64,000 nt of DNA, taken from contig NZ_CP081000.1 in NCBI RefSeq assembly GCF_019645875.1, positions 5,888,417 to 5,952,416 of the forward strand. Reading direction: 5' to 3'. The DNA comes from Mycolicibacterium senegalense. Its GTDB lineage: Bacteria > Actinomycetota > Actinomycetes > Mycobacteriales > Mycobacteriaceae. A model generated the notes under the pieces. The model was given only the letters and a program-made list of their open reading frames with translations. It was not told the origin of the DNA and made no database searches. Made by a program: the position numbers and the translations under genes. Of the stretch, positions 1 through 8,733 are shown piece after piece; position 1 is the first letter of the stretch, and each line of letters opens with the position of its first letter.

Positions 1-1628
<1,628 letters not shown>

Positions 1629-1760
1629 ACAGCTTTCCAACGTACCCACTCCCGCCTGTCCCGACACCCGCTACGAACGGCTGCCGCACGGTGCCGGCCC
1701 GAAATGATCCTGCAGCAACGTGATTCGCCCGGGCGCAGGTGTTTGCGGAAAAACTAACGG

Positions 1761-1789
1761 TTGAATAAGAGACGGCGACGGGTTACGTT
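1761..1789 (+). promoter_or_regulatory. SigA-like promoter TTGAAT-N17-TACGTT
   Basis: A -35-like TTGAAT at 1761-1766 is followed after exactly 17 bases by TACGTT at 1784-1789. It would start transcription near 1796, upstream of the small gene at 1857. The TTG inside the -35 box also opens the longest reading frame, but it is better read as promoter than as a start codon. Confidence 0.5.
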
Positions 1790-1856
1790 TTTCCCGCATT
1801 TGATCTCCTCGTCGGCTATGGGCCGGCGATCACGAACATTCGACGAGGGATGGCCT

Positions 1857-2315
1857 GTGGGTGAGTCCGCACCAAATGACGGTGAAGCACCAGTAATCGT
1901 TGGACTGTCTGATGCGGCGATGCACATGTACATCGCAGCGATCGACGCGCTACCGCCGGTCGGCGACCCCGAGTACGGCGACCGCGTCGCGGTCGTTCTC
2001 AGCGGTCTGCGCAAGCTGCAGACGTCGCTGTCGGAGGCGGCGGGCCGCAGCCGCGTCACTCCGTCGGTCATCGTCGCGCTGAGCGGTGTGCGGCACCGCT
2101 ACGACGAGCTGATGACGGCGGCGGCCGAGGGGCCTGCCGCCACGCTCGGTCAGCGTCTCTACGTGGCCCGCGGCCGCGCGAAGCTGTCCACCCAGGAAGC
2201 CGCCAACGGCGTCGGCCTGCGCAAGGACCTCATCGAGGCCGTCGAGGCCGAAGAGCCCGCGACCGAGTCCGAAACCGCTCAGATCAAGGACCTGATCGCC
2301 GCTCTCGGCGGCTGA
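1857..2315 (+). CDS. conserved mycobacterial protein with a C-terminal helix-turn-helix-like segment
   Basis: The protein has about 152 residues and no assigned function. The first half contains VIVGLSDAAMHMYIAAIDAL and a predicted helical stretch. The last 50 residues (LGQRLYVARGRAKLSTQEAA onward, then VGLRKDLIEAVEAEE) look like an XRE-type DNA-binding fold, because the pattern QEAANGVGLRKDLIEAVE matches helices 2-3 of such domains. I chose GTG 1857 because GAGGGA ends 6 bases before it. ATG 1818 in the same frame is the alternative but has no ribosome-binding site. It stands alone, divergent from treS, behind its own promoter at 1761-1789. Confidence 0.7.
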   Translation: MGESAPNDGEAPVIVGLSDAAMHMYIAAIDALPPVGDPEYGDRVAVVLSGLRKLQTSLSEAAGRSRVTPSVIVALSGVRHRYDELMTAAAEGPAATLGQRLYVARGRAKLSTQEAANGVGLRKDLIEAVEAEEPATESETAQIKDLIAALGG

Positions 2316-2360
2316 GCCGCCCGACCCATCGAGTGGCTGAGCCGCCTGATGTGTCGACGG

Positions 2361-2366
2361 TAGGGT
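2361..2366 (+). promoter_or_regulatory. -10 box TAGGGT, leaderless start at 2373
   Basis: TAGGGT ends 6 bases before the GTG at 2373, and there is no ribosome-binding site. This is the spacing expected if the transcript begins at the start codon. Confidence 0.5.
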
Positions 2367-2372
2367 CGCTGC

Positions 2373-3170
2373 GTGACCCGCGATCATGGTGACCCTGGTG
2401 ATGCCCCTTCGGTTCCTCCCCCGTTGACGGAGGTAATCGAGGGGGCACGTCCGTCTGCGGCCGAGGAAGCCCGCACCGTCGCGGCGTCCACGAACGCCGG
2501 CACTCTGGCCACCCTCACCGCCGATGGCGACCCGTGGGCGTCCTTCGTCACCTACGGCCTGCTGGCCGGGGCGCCGGTGCTGTGTGTGTCGAACATGGCC
2601 GAGCACGGCCGCAATCTCACCGGCGATCCGCGGGCCAGCATCTCGATCGTCGCCCCCGACGCCGGGTCGGATCCGTTGGCGAGCAGTCGCATCACGTTGG
2701 CCGGGATCGCCGAGCGGCCCGCGGGTGAGGAACTGGACGCGGCGCGCCAGGCCCATCTGGACGGAGTCGCCTCCGCCCGCTATTACATCGACTTCAGCGA
2801 CTTCTCGCTGTGGGTGCTGCGCGTCCGGCGAGTGCGCTGAGTCGGCGGGTACGGCCGGATGGACTCGACCACCGGGCAGGCCTACGCGGAGGCCGAACCC
2901 GATCCGGTATCGCCACAGGCCGCGGGCGCGATCGCCCATCTCAACGCCGACCACGCCGATTCGCTGGCCGACATGGCCCGCACCCTCGGCGGCTACCCCG
3001 ACACCACCGCGGCGGTGTGCACCGGCGCCGACCGGTACGGCCTGGATCTGCGAGTCACCTCCGAGCGCGGCATGGCCTACACCCGGGTCGGCTACGCCAC
3101 GCCGATCAGCTCGTACGGCGAGTTGCGGGCGGCCACAGTCGAGTTGGCCCAGCGCGCCAGGCAGGGCTGA
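2373..3170 (+). pseudogene. HugZ/PPOX-type haem-utilisation protein split by an in-frame TGA
   Basis: Two open segments lie in the same frame, separated only by TGA at 2838-2840 (codon 156). The first, 155 residues, is a split-barrel flavin-binding (PPOX) domain containing ASTNAGTLATLTADGDPWAS and ending LWVLRVRRVR. The second begins VGGYGRMD and carries a DUF2470 domain (PQAAGAIAHLNADHADSLADMA, ending near RARQG). In HugZ/HutZ proteins these two domains form one chain joined by a VGG[FY]GR motif, which is what surrounds the stop. The codon is probably a former TGG (Trp). There is no frameshift and both halves keep full domain sequence, so the mutation is recent, the base is miscalled, or readthrough occurs. 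An ATG at 2859 could also restart the second half. Confidence 0.75.
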
Positions 3171-3192
3171 GACCGCGTCGACGGCGGTGCAA

Positions 3193-3198
3193 TACGAT
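3193..3198 (+). promoter_or_regulatory. -10 box TACGAT, leaderless start at 3206
   Basis: TACGAT ends 7 bases before ATG 3206, and no ribosome-binding site is present between them. Confidence 0.5.
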
Positions 3199-3205
3199 TC
3201 CGGGT

Positions 3206-3775
3206 ATGCCTGAGCGCCCGGAAACCTGGCAAGCCGCCTTCGACCTGATCCGCACCCGCGGCTACGAACACCGCGAGGAACCGTTCCGGCTGGCCTCCGG
3301 GCAGCTCAGCCACGACTACATCGACGGCAAGTTCGCCATCGACACCGGCGAGCGGATGGCGATCGTCAGCCGCGCGGTCGCCGACCTGGCCGCGGCGCGC
3401 GGCATCGAGTTCGACGCCGTCGGCGGCCTGACCATGGGCGCCGATCCGCTGGCTCACGGTGTGGCGATGGTGACCGGTAAGGCCTGGTTCTCGGTGCGCA
3501 AGGAACAGAAGTCCCGCGGCCGCGAACAGTGGATCGAGGGCACCCGGCTCGAACCCGGCACCCGCGTGCTGCTCGTCGACGACGTGATCAGCACCGGCGG
3601 CTCCACCGAGATCGCCTATGAGCGTGTCACCTCCGTCGGTGCCGTCGTCACGGGCGTCATCCCGATGGTCGACCGCGGCGACATCGCGACCGGGCGGTTC
3701 GCCAAACGCGGCGTACCGTTCGCGGCGCTGGTCACCTACCGCGATCTCGGCATCGAACCGGTCAAAGACGTCTAG
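3206..3775 (+). CDS. orotate phosphoribosyltransferase-like protein
   Basis: This 189-residue protein is of the type I phosphoribosyltransferase fold. It should transfer a ribose-5-phosphate from PRPP to orotate (pyrimidine synthesis) or to a related base. The PRPP loop is VLLVDDVISTGGSTE at residues 121-135. The N-terminal hood contains EPFRLASGQLSHDYIDGK, and FDAVGGLTMGADPLA follows the pattern of PyrE proteins. Length agrees with PyrE (about 180-210). It sits alone rather than in a pyr operon, so it may be a second, paralogous enzyme, and I leave the symbol blank. A 13-base tandem repeat includes its stop codon. Confidence 0.8.
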   Translation: MPERPETWQAAFDLIRTRGYEHREEPFRLASGQLSHDYIDGKFAIDTGERMAIVSRAVADLAAARGIEFDAVGGLTMGADPLAHGVAMVTGKAWFSVRKEQKSRGREQWIEGTRLEPGTRVLLVDDVISTGGSTEIAYERVTSVGAVVTGVIPMVDRGDIATGRFAKRGVPFAALVTYRDLGIEPVKDV

Positions 3776-3792
3776 GGCCGACGTCTAGGGCC
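3767..3792. repeat. tandem 13-base direct repeat across the stop codon
   Basis: GACGTCTAGGGCC occurs twice head to tail (3767-3779 and 3780-3792). The first copy supplies the TAG stop of the preceding gene. It looks like a slippage duplication, and I see no gene or terminator in 3776-3890. Confidence 0.6.
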
Positions 3793-3890
3793 GACCTCTG
3801 GCCTTTCCTCCGCCGTTTTCCACGCGACGGCTGCGGCTCCACGAGAAGCACCGCCCTCCAGTAGAAAGCGACGAGCCTCGGCGAGACGCG

Positions 3891-4931
3891 CTAGACCACC
3901 AGCACCGGAGCCCGCTCCAGCGCGAGGCTCACCACCACACCGGGGGCGAACGCACGCGCCCGCGAGCTGGGCAGCTGGGCGTGGATCAGCGAGCCATCCG
4001 GCAGGCTCAGGTAGACGTGCGACGTCGGCCCCAGGAAGGCCACCGATTCCACCACCGCCAGCCCGTCGGGATCGGCACGCACCCGGATCGCTTCCGGTCG
4101 CAGCATCGCGGTGCCGGCCCCCGAGGTGATCGAGCCGGGCAGCGTCGGCAACTCGGCACCCAGCAGTCTGGCCCGGCCACCGGATACCCGCGCCCGCACC
4201 TTGTTGTGCAAACCCACGAACTCGGCGACGAACGGAGTCGACGGCCGGGCATAGAGCTCGGCCGGAGTGGCGAGCTGCTCGAGTTTGCCGTGGCTCATCA
4301 CCCCGACCCGGTCCGCAACGGCCAGCGCCTCCTCCTGATCGTGGGTGACGAACAGCGTCGTGATCCCGACTTCCAGCTGTACCCGGCGGATCTCGTCCCG
4401 CAATTGCGAGCGCACCTTGGCGTCGAGTGCCGACAGCGGCTCGTCGAGCAGCAGCACCCTCGGCTCGATCGCCAGGGCCCGGGCCAGCGCCACCCGCTGC
4501 TGCTCACCGCCGGACAATTCGCTGGCGTACTTGCCGCGATGCGCGGCCAGGCCCACCAGATCGAGCATGTCCGCCGCTTGGAACAGCCTGTCCCGCTTGG
4601 ATTTTCCGCGCATCTTCAGACCGAAGGCGACGTTGTCCAGCACGGTCAGGTGCGGGAACAGGCTGTAGGCCTGGAACACCATGCCCATGTCGCGTTTGTT
4701 GGCCGGCACCGCACTGATATCCCGCCCGCCGACCAGCACGGTGCCCACGGTGGCCTCCTCCAGCCCGGCCAGGATGCGCAGCGCCGTGGTCTTGCCACAC
4801 CCCGAGGGTCCCAGCAGGGCGACCAGCTCCCCCGGTGCGATGGACAGGCTCAGCCCGTCGAGCGCGTTGACGTTGCCATAAGTGCGGGTGAGGTCGCGAA
4901 GTTCAACCCGCACACCGGCGCCGACGCTCAC
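3891..4931 (-). CDS. ABC importer ATP-binding protein (PotA/FbpC type)
   Basis: The protein has 346 residues and powers the importer encoded by the next three genes upstream. Walker A GPSGCGKTT is at 41-49, the signature LSGGEQQR at 139-146, Walker B VLLLDEP at 159-165, and the switch histidine lies in FVTHDQEEAL. A C-terminal TOBE-like domain follows (roughly 240-346). This layout is typical of ATPases for polyamine, ferric iron or phosphonate importers. The start ATG overlaps the stop of the permease gene by four bases (ATGA), indicating translational coupling. The substrate cannot be read from sequence. Confidence 0.92.
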   Translation of the reverse strand: MSVGAGVRVELRDLTRTYGNVNALDGLSLSIAPGELVALLGPSGCGKTTALRILAGLEEATVGTVLVGGRDISAVPANKRDMGMVFQAYSLFPHLTVLDNVAFGLKMRGKSKRDRLFQAADMLDLVGLAAHRGKYASELSGGEQQRVALARALAIEPRVLLLDEPLSALDAKVRSQLRDEIRRVQLEVGITTLFVTHDQEEALAVADRVGVMSHGKLEQLATPAELYARPSTPFVAEFVGLHNKVRARVSGGRARLLGAELPTLPGSITSGAGTAMLRPEAIRVRADPDGLAVVESVAFLGPTSHVYLSLPDGSLIHAQLPSSRARAFAPGVVVSLALERAPVLVV

Positions 4932-5716
4932 TGCAGGACTCCTGACCTTCTGCGGCGGCCCCGGGTGAAGGCCGCCAGTATCAACAACAACGCGAATCCG
5001 AGCACCAGGGTGGCCAGCGAGGCGGCCACCGATGTCGGCCCGTCGACCTTGCCGATCGCGACGATCTGAACCGGCAGGGTCTCAAACCCGCTGAGCGAGG
5101 CGACGGTGTACTCACCGAGCACCACGGCGATCGAGATGAACGCCGCCGACAGGATTCCCGACCAGATATTGGGCACGATCACCCGGCCGATCGTCGACAC
5201 CCACCCGGCGCCCAGCGACCGGGCCGCCTCCGACAACGTCTGCAGGTCGATGGCGGCCAGCGCGGAATCGATGGCCCGGTACGCGAACGGCAACACCAGC
5301 ACCACGTACACGAAGGTCAGGGTGAGCGCCGACTCGCCGAGAAGGTAGGTGACCCACAGGTAGACGTTGCGCAGGCCCACCACGATCACCAGGGCCGGGA
5401 TGATCAGCGGCAACAGGCAGAGAAACTCGACGAACCGCCCGGCCCACCGGGCCCGCAGGCGCACCCAGATCATCGTGGGCACCAACAGGACGAGCATGGC
5501 GATGACGGTGAACACCGCGAGCAGCAAGGACACCACGATCGCGTGGTAGAGGTCGTCGTCGGTCACCAGGTTGCGCCATGCCGCACCGGTGCGGCCGCCG
5601 GCGATCAGATTGCGGGTGGAGAAGTCCGCCATCGCGTACAGGGGAAACAGGAAGAACAGACCGAACAGCACCCACAGCGCCCACCTCGAAGCCGACCGCG
5701 GCCATCTCCGACTCAC
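4928..5716 (-). CDS. ABC transporter permease, second subunit
   Basis: This integral membrane protein of 262 residues has about six hydrophobic helices. Its first helix is WALWVLFGLFFLFPLYAMA. The coupling-loop motif EAARSLGAGWVSTIGRVIVP (EAA loop, conserved Gly) sits near residue 170 and contacts the ATPase. I chose GTG 5716 because it overlaps the TGA of the upstream permease (GTGA). A much longer frame continues upstream, but it only shadows that permease. The subunit belongs to the same four-gene importer. Confidence 0.9.
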   Translation of the reverse strand: MSRRWPRSASRWALWVLFGLFFLFPLYAMADFSTRNLIAGGRTGAAWRNLVTDDDLYHAIVVSLLLAVFTVIAMLVLLVPTMIWVRLRARWAGRFVEFLCLLPLIIPALVIVVGLRNVYLWVTYLLGESALTLTFVYVVLVLPFAYRAIDSALAAIDLQTLSEAARSLGAGWVSTIGRVIVPNIWSGILSAAFISIAVVLGEYTVASLSGFETLPVQIVAIGKVDGPTSVAASLATLVLGFALLLILAAFTRGRRRRSGVLQ

Positions 5717-6567
5717 TTGAGCCACCTCGCGGTCCGGCGCACCAGCGCGTTGTAGGCGAACATCACCGCGGCCACCACCACGATCATCTCCAACGCCAGC
5801 GCGTAGGCGAATCCGGACTGGCCCAGCACGACCTCGCTGGTCAGGGCGGCCCGGATCAACAGCGGAACGATCGGGCTGCCCTGGCTGACCAGTGCGGCCG
5901 CTGTGGCATACGCGGCGAAAGCGTTGGCGAACAACAGCAGCATCGAGCCGAGGAACGCCGGGCTCAGCAACGGCACCGCGACCTCCCGCAGGTATTGCCA
6001 TTGTGAGGCGCCGAGGCTCACCGCGGCCTCGCGCCACTGCTCGCGCAGGCCCTCCAGGGCCGGCAGGAAGACGATCACCATCAGCGGGATCTGAAAGTAG
6101 CTGTACACCAGGATCAGCCCGGGCAGGCCGTACAGCCAGCCGGAGCCGGCCAGATCCCAGCCGAGATTCTCCCTGACCCACAAGGTCAGCACCCCGTTGA
6201 GCCCGATCGTGGCCAGGAATGCGAACGCCAGTGCCACCCCGCCGAACTGGGCGAGCACGCTGCACAGCGCCAGGACCGCGCGCCGCAGCATGGACGCCGG
6301 CGGGCTGCTGACGATCAACCACGCCAGCACCGCACCCAGTACCGCCCCGATCAGTGCGGTACTCGCAGACAGCGCAATGCTTTTCGCCAGCGCGGTCAGC
6401 GCGGTGCCGGAGAACAGCGCGGCGATGCGGTCAAGGGAGAACGACCCGTCGGCGAAGAACGCCATGACGATCACGGTCACGGTCGGCACGATCAGGAACA
6501 CCGTCACCACCGCCACGAACGGCAGCAATGGCAGGGCGTCGCGCATCCGCCTCGTACTACCCGGCAT
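5713..6567 (-). CDS. ABC transporter permease, first subunit
   Basis: The 284-residue protein has about six membrane helices, starting with LPFVAVVTVFLIVPTVTVIV. The ATPase-coupling loop is REAAVSLGASQWQYLREVAV, near residues 185-205. This PotB/FbpB-type permease would pair with the downstream permease to form the channel. ATG 6567 has TGAGGT about 6 bases upstream and follows the lipoprotein stop by 8 bases, so the order lipoprotein-permease-permease-ATPase is one transcript. Confidence 0.92.
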   Translation of the reverse strand: MPGSTRRMRDALPLLPFVAVVTVFLIVPTVTVIVMAFFADGSFSLDRIAALFSGTALTALAKSIALSASTALIGAVLGAVLAWLIVSSPPASMLRRAVLALCSVLAQFGGVALAFAFLATIGLNGVLTLWVRENLGWDLAGSGWLYGLPGLILVYSYFQIPLMVIVFLPALEGLREQWREAAVSLGASQWQYLREVAVPLLSPAFLGSMLLLFANAFAAYATAAALVSQGSPIVPLLIRAALTSEVVLGQSGFAYALALEMIVVVAAVMFAYNALVRRTARWLK

Positions 6568-6575
6568 GGACGACC

Positions 6576-7712
6576 TCAGCCGATCGCCTTGGCCCAGTTA
6601 TCGGCCAGATACTTGTTGGCCGTGTCGGTTTGGGCCTGGCTCGCGACCGTCACCGGACCGTCGATCGGCGGCAGCTGACCGAACGCCGCACGGTCGGCGG
6701 TGCCGGCCAGGATCATCTTGTCGGCGCGCACCGGGCGGACCCCGCCCTTGGCGTACAGGTTCTGCCCCTCGTCACTGAACAGGAACTCCTGCCACAGCCG
6801 GGCCGCCGCCGGATGCGGGGCATCCTTGTTGATGGCCTGGTAGTAGTAGCCGGCGACCAGCGCCTCATGCGGGACGATCACCTGCCAGCCCGGGACCTTC
6901 TGACTCTCCGTGCCGTTGAGGTAGTTCCAGTCGATCACCACCGGGGTCTGCCCCGATTCGATCGTGGCCGGCGTCGGGTCCAGCGGCAGGAAGTTGCCCG
7001 CCTCGTTGAGCTTTGCGAAGAAGGCGACGCCGGGCGCGATGTCGTCGGCTGACCCGCCCTGCGCCACCGCCGCCATCAACACGCCGGCGAAGGCGGCACC
7101 GGCCTGGGTCGGGTCACCGTTGAGCGCGACCTTGCCGTGGTACTCGGGCTTGAGCAGGTCCTCGACGGAGGTCACCGCTGGCACCTTCGTCGAGTCGAAC
7201 CCGATGGACATGAAGCCGCCGTAGTCGTTGACCCAGGTGCCGTCGGGGTCCTTGAGCTTGTCCGGGATGTCGTCGAACGTGGCCACCTTGTAGGGCGCGA
7301 ACATCGACGTATTCGCCAGCGCTACCGATTGTCCGAGGTCGAACACGTCGGGTGCGGTGCTCTTGCCCTTCTGCTGGTTGGCCGCGTTGATCTCTTCCTG
7401 GCTGGACCCGTCTGGCTGTGCCGAGTTCACCTTGATGCCGTATTTGTCGGAGAACGCCTTGATGATGGCGCCGTAATTGGCCCAATCCGGGGGCAGCGCA
7501 ATCACATTCAGTTCGCCTTCGGCCTTGGCCGCTTCGACGAGCTTGTCCATCCCGCCGAAATCCTGGGCCGAGCGCGCCTCGGCGACCTTGACCCCGGTAT
7601 CGGTCTTGCCGCCCGCGGTGTCCTTCTGCGGCGGCGCGCACGCCGCCAGCCCCAGCGCGACGAGCGTCGACGCGGCGAGGGCGGATACCGTCGCGATCCG
7701 GGATGCGATCAT
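6576..7712 (-). CDS. ABC transporter substrate-binding lipoprotein
   Basis: This 378-residue extracellular solute-binding protein should deliver substrate to the permeases downstream. The signal peptide MIASRIATVSALAASTLVAL ends in the lipobox LAAC, so it should be acylated and anchored outside the cytoplasmic membrane. The mature part (FDLGQSVALANTSMFAPYK, then DPDGTWVNDYGGFMSIGFDS) resembles the PotD/FbpA/AfuA class. ATG 7712 is preferred over an upstream start because GGAGGA lies 8 bases before it. It is divergent from the gene at 7784. The ligand is unknown; polyamine, ferric iron and phosphonate are all possible. Confidence 0.88.
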   Translation of the reverse strand: MIASRIATVSALAASTLVALGLAACAPPQKDTAGGKTDTGVKVAEARSAQDFGGMDKLVEAAKAEGELNVIALPPDWANYGAIIKAFSDKYGIKVNSAQPDGSSQEEINAANQQKGKSTAPDVFDLGQSVALANTSMFAPYKVATFDDIPDKLKDPDGTWVNDYGGFMSIGFDSTKVPAVTSVEDLLKPEYHGKVALNGDPTQAGAAFAGVLMAAVAQGGSADDIAPGVAFFAKLNEAGNFLPLDPTPATIESGQTPVVIDWNYLNGTESQKVPGWQVIVPHEALVAGYYYQAINKDAPHPAAARLWQEFLFSDEGQNLYAKGGVRPVRADKMILAGTADRAAFGQLPPIDGPVTVASQAQTDTANKYLADNWAKAIG

Positions 7713-7771
7713 TTGCCATGTCCTCCGATGGTCGGCGAGCGCGCGCACCGGCACCCTATCGCGAAGGGCGT

Positions 7772-7777
7772 TAACAT
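7772..7777 (+). promoter_or_regulatory. -10 box TAACAT, leaderless start at 7784
   Basis: TAACAT ends 6 bases before the second of two adjacent GTG codons (7781 and 7784), which favours 7784 as the start. Confidence 0.45.
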
Positions 7778-7783
7778 CGCGTG

Positions 7784-8215
7784 GTGTCTGTTCGGCGACC
7801 CGGCGGCAACTTCGAGCTGGACGGCTGGAATTTCAAGCCGGCCGCCGTGCCGTGGTACCGCACCCGCCCGGCGGTGATCGCGACGATCGCCGCCGCCGTG
7901 GCCGCGGGGGCCATCGTGGTCTCGGGAGTGCTTTTGCTGCTTAGGGATTCACCGTCCGCCCCGGAACAGGCGACGTCCCCGTCGCCCGCGCCTTCGGCGA
8001 CCGCCCCGCCGCCGTCGCCGCCGATGCGGGTCGGCGTGCCACCCGCTCCCGCGGAACCACCGCCTGCCCCGCCACCGGAAAACCAGCAGGCCCCGGTGTA
8101 CCGCCCCACCCACCGGCCGACCGCGACCAAGAAACCCGAGATCGGCGTCACCCGCACCCCGGTCACCCGCTCGCCGATCAGCGTGGCCCCGCAACCGCGC
8201 CATCCCCGTAACTGA
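7784..8215 (+). CDS. proline-rich single-pass membrane protein
   Basis: About 143 residues, function unknown. A short cytoplasmic N-terminus is followed by one membrane helix at about 30-52 (AVIATIAAAVAAGAIVVSGV then LLLL). The remainder is a low-complexity extracellular tail rich in Pro, Ala, Ser and Thr (many PSPAP and PPAP blocks), ending RHPRN. Proline-rich tails of this kind are common in mycobacterial envelope proteins and may span or bind the wall. The start could be GTG 7781 or 7784. It is divergent from the ABC operon, with 71 bases between them. Confidence 0.7.
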   Translation: MSVRRPGGNFELDGWNFKPAAVPWYRTRPAVIATIAAAVAAGAIVVSGVLLLLRDSPSAPEQATSPSPAPSATAPPPSPPMRVGVPPAPAEPPPAPPPENQQAPVYRPTHRPTATKKPEIGVTRTPVTRSPISVAPQPRHPRN

Positions 8216-8222
8216 GTGCGCC

Positions 8223-8228
8223 TACGCT
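8223..8228 (+). promoter_or_regulatory. -10 box TACGCT, leaderless start at 8235
   Basis: TACGCT ends 6 bases before ATG 8235, and there is no ribosome-binding site. Confidence 0.5.
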
Positions 8229-8234
8229 GAGGCC

Positions 8235-8657
8235 ATGGCCGGGCCCGAGAACATCGCCCAGTTCGCGAGCGCACCCTGTGCGGTCCTGGCGACGTTGGCC
8301 GCCGACGGTGCCCCGCACCTGGTGCCGGTGGTGTTCGCCGTCCATGTCGCGGCAGACTCGACTGCCACCATCTACACCGCGGTCGACGCCAAACCGAAGT
8401 CCACCCAACGTCTGCGGCGATTGGCCAACATCGAAGGCGATTCCCGCGTCAGCCTGATCGTCGACCATTACACCGACGAGTGGGCGCACCTGTGGTGGGT
8501 GCGGGCCGACGGGCGGGCCACGGTGCACCACAGCGGCGACGCGATGGCCACCGGCTACGGACTGCTGAGGGCGAAATACCCGCAGTACGAGCGCATCGCG
8601 CTGACCGGGCCGGTGATCACCGTCGCCGTCACCCACTGGTCGTCCTGGCAGGTGTGA
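8235..8657 (+). CDS. PPOX-class, probably F420-binding oxidoreductase (Rv0121c-like)
   Basis: This 140-residue split-barrel protein is of the pyridoxamine-phosphate-oxidase-like class, many of which use cofactor F420 in mycobacteria. The pattern is FASAPCAVLATLAADGAPHL, then VDAKPKSTQRLRRLANIEGD and WWVRADGRATV, matching the mycobacterial F420/PPOX subfamily. It precedes fusA2 by 76 bases, the same neighbour relation as Rv0121c-Rv0120c in M. tuberculosis. The physiological substrate is unknown. The gene carries its own leaderless-type promoter. Confidence 0.85.
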   Translation: MAGPENIAQFASAPCAVLATLAADGAPHLVPVVFAVHVAADSTATIYTAVDAKPKSTQRLRRLANIEGDSRVSLIVDHYTDEWAHLWWVRADGRATVHHSGDAMATGYGLLRAKYPQYERIALTGPVITVAVTHWSSWQV

Positions 8658-8677
8658 TCGGCAACCCCGGGAGGGGT

Positions 8678-8693
8678 TGTGCTCCAGGTCACA
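8678..8693 (+). promoter_or_regulatory. Crp-like site TGTGCTCCAGGTCACA upstream of fusA2
   Basis: The 16-mer fits the mycobacterial cAMP receptor protein consensus TGTGA-N6-TCACA at nine of ten positions. It lies about 40 bases upstream of the fusA2 start. A near-identical copy is at 59969-59984. Confidence 0.5.
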
Positions 8694-8733
8694 TCGGGGA
8701 ATGGTGGGAAACAGGGACACCGGGAGGCATGCC

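Noticed and set aside
1761..1856. N-terminal extension of the small gene from TTG 1761
   Set aside because: The TTG lies in a TTGAAT -35 box with a matching -10, and a better ribosome-binding site precedes GTG 1857.
1950..2954. 334-residue frame on the minus strand
   Set aside because: Antisense to two plus-strand genes with typical coding patterns; its composition is Arg/Gly-rich as expected of a shadow.
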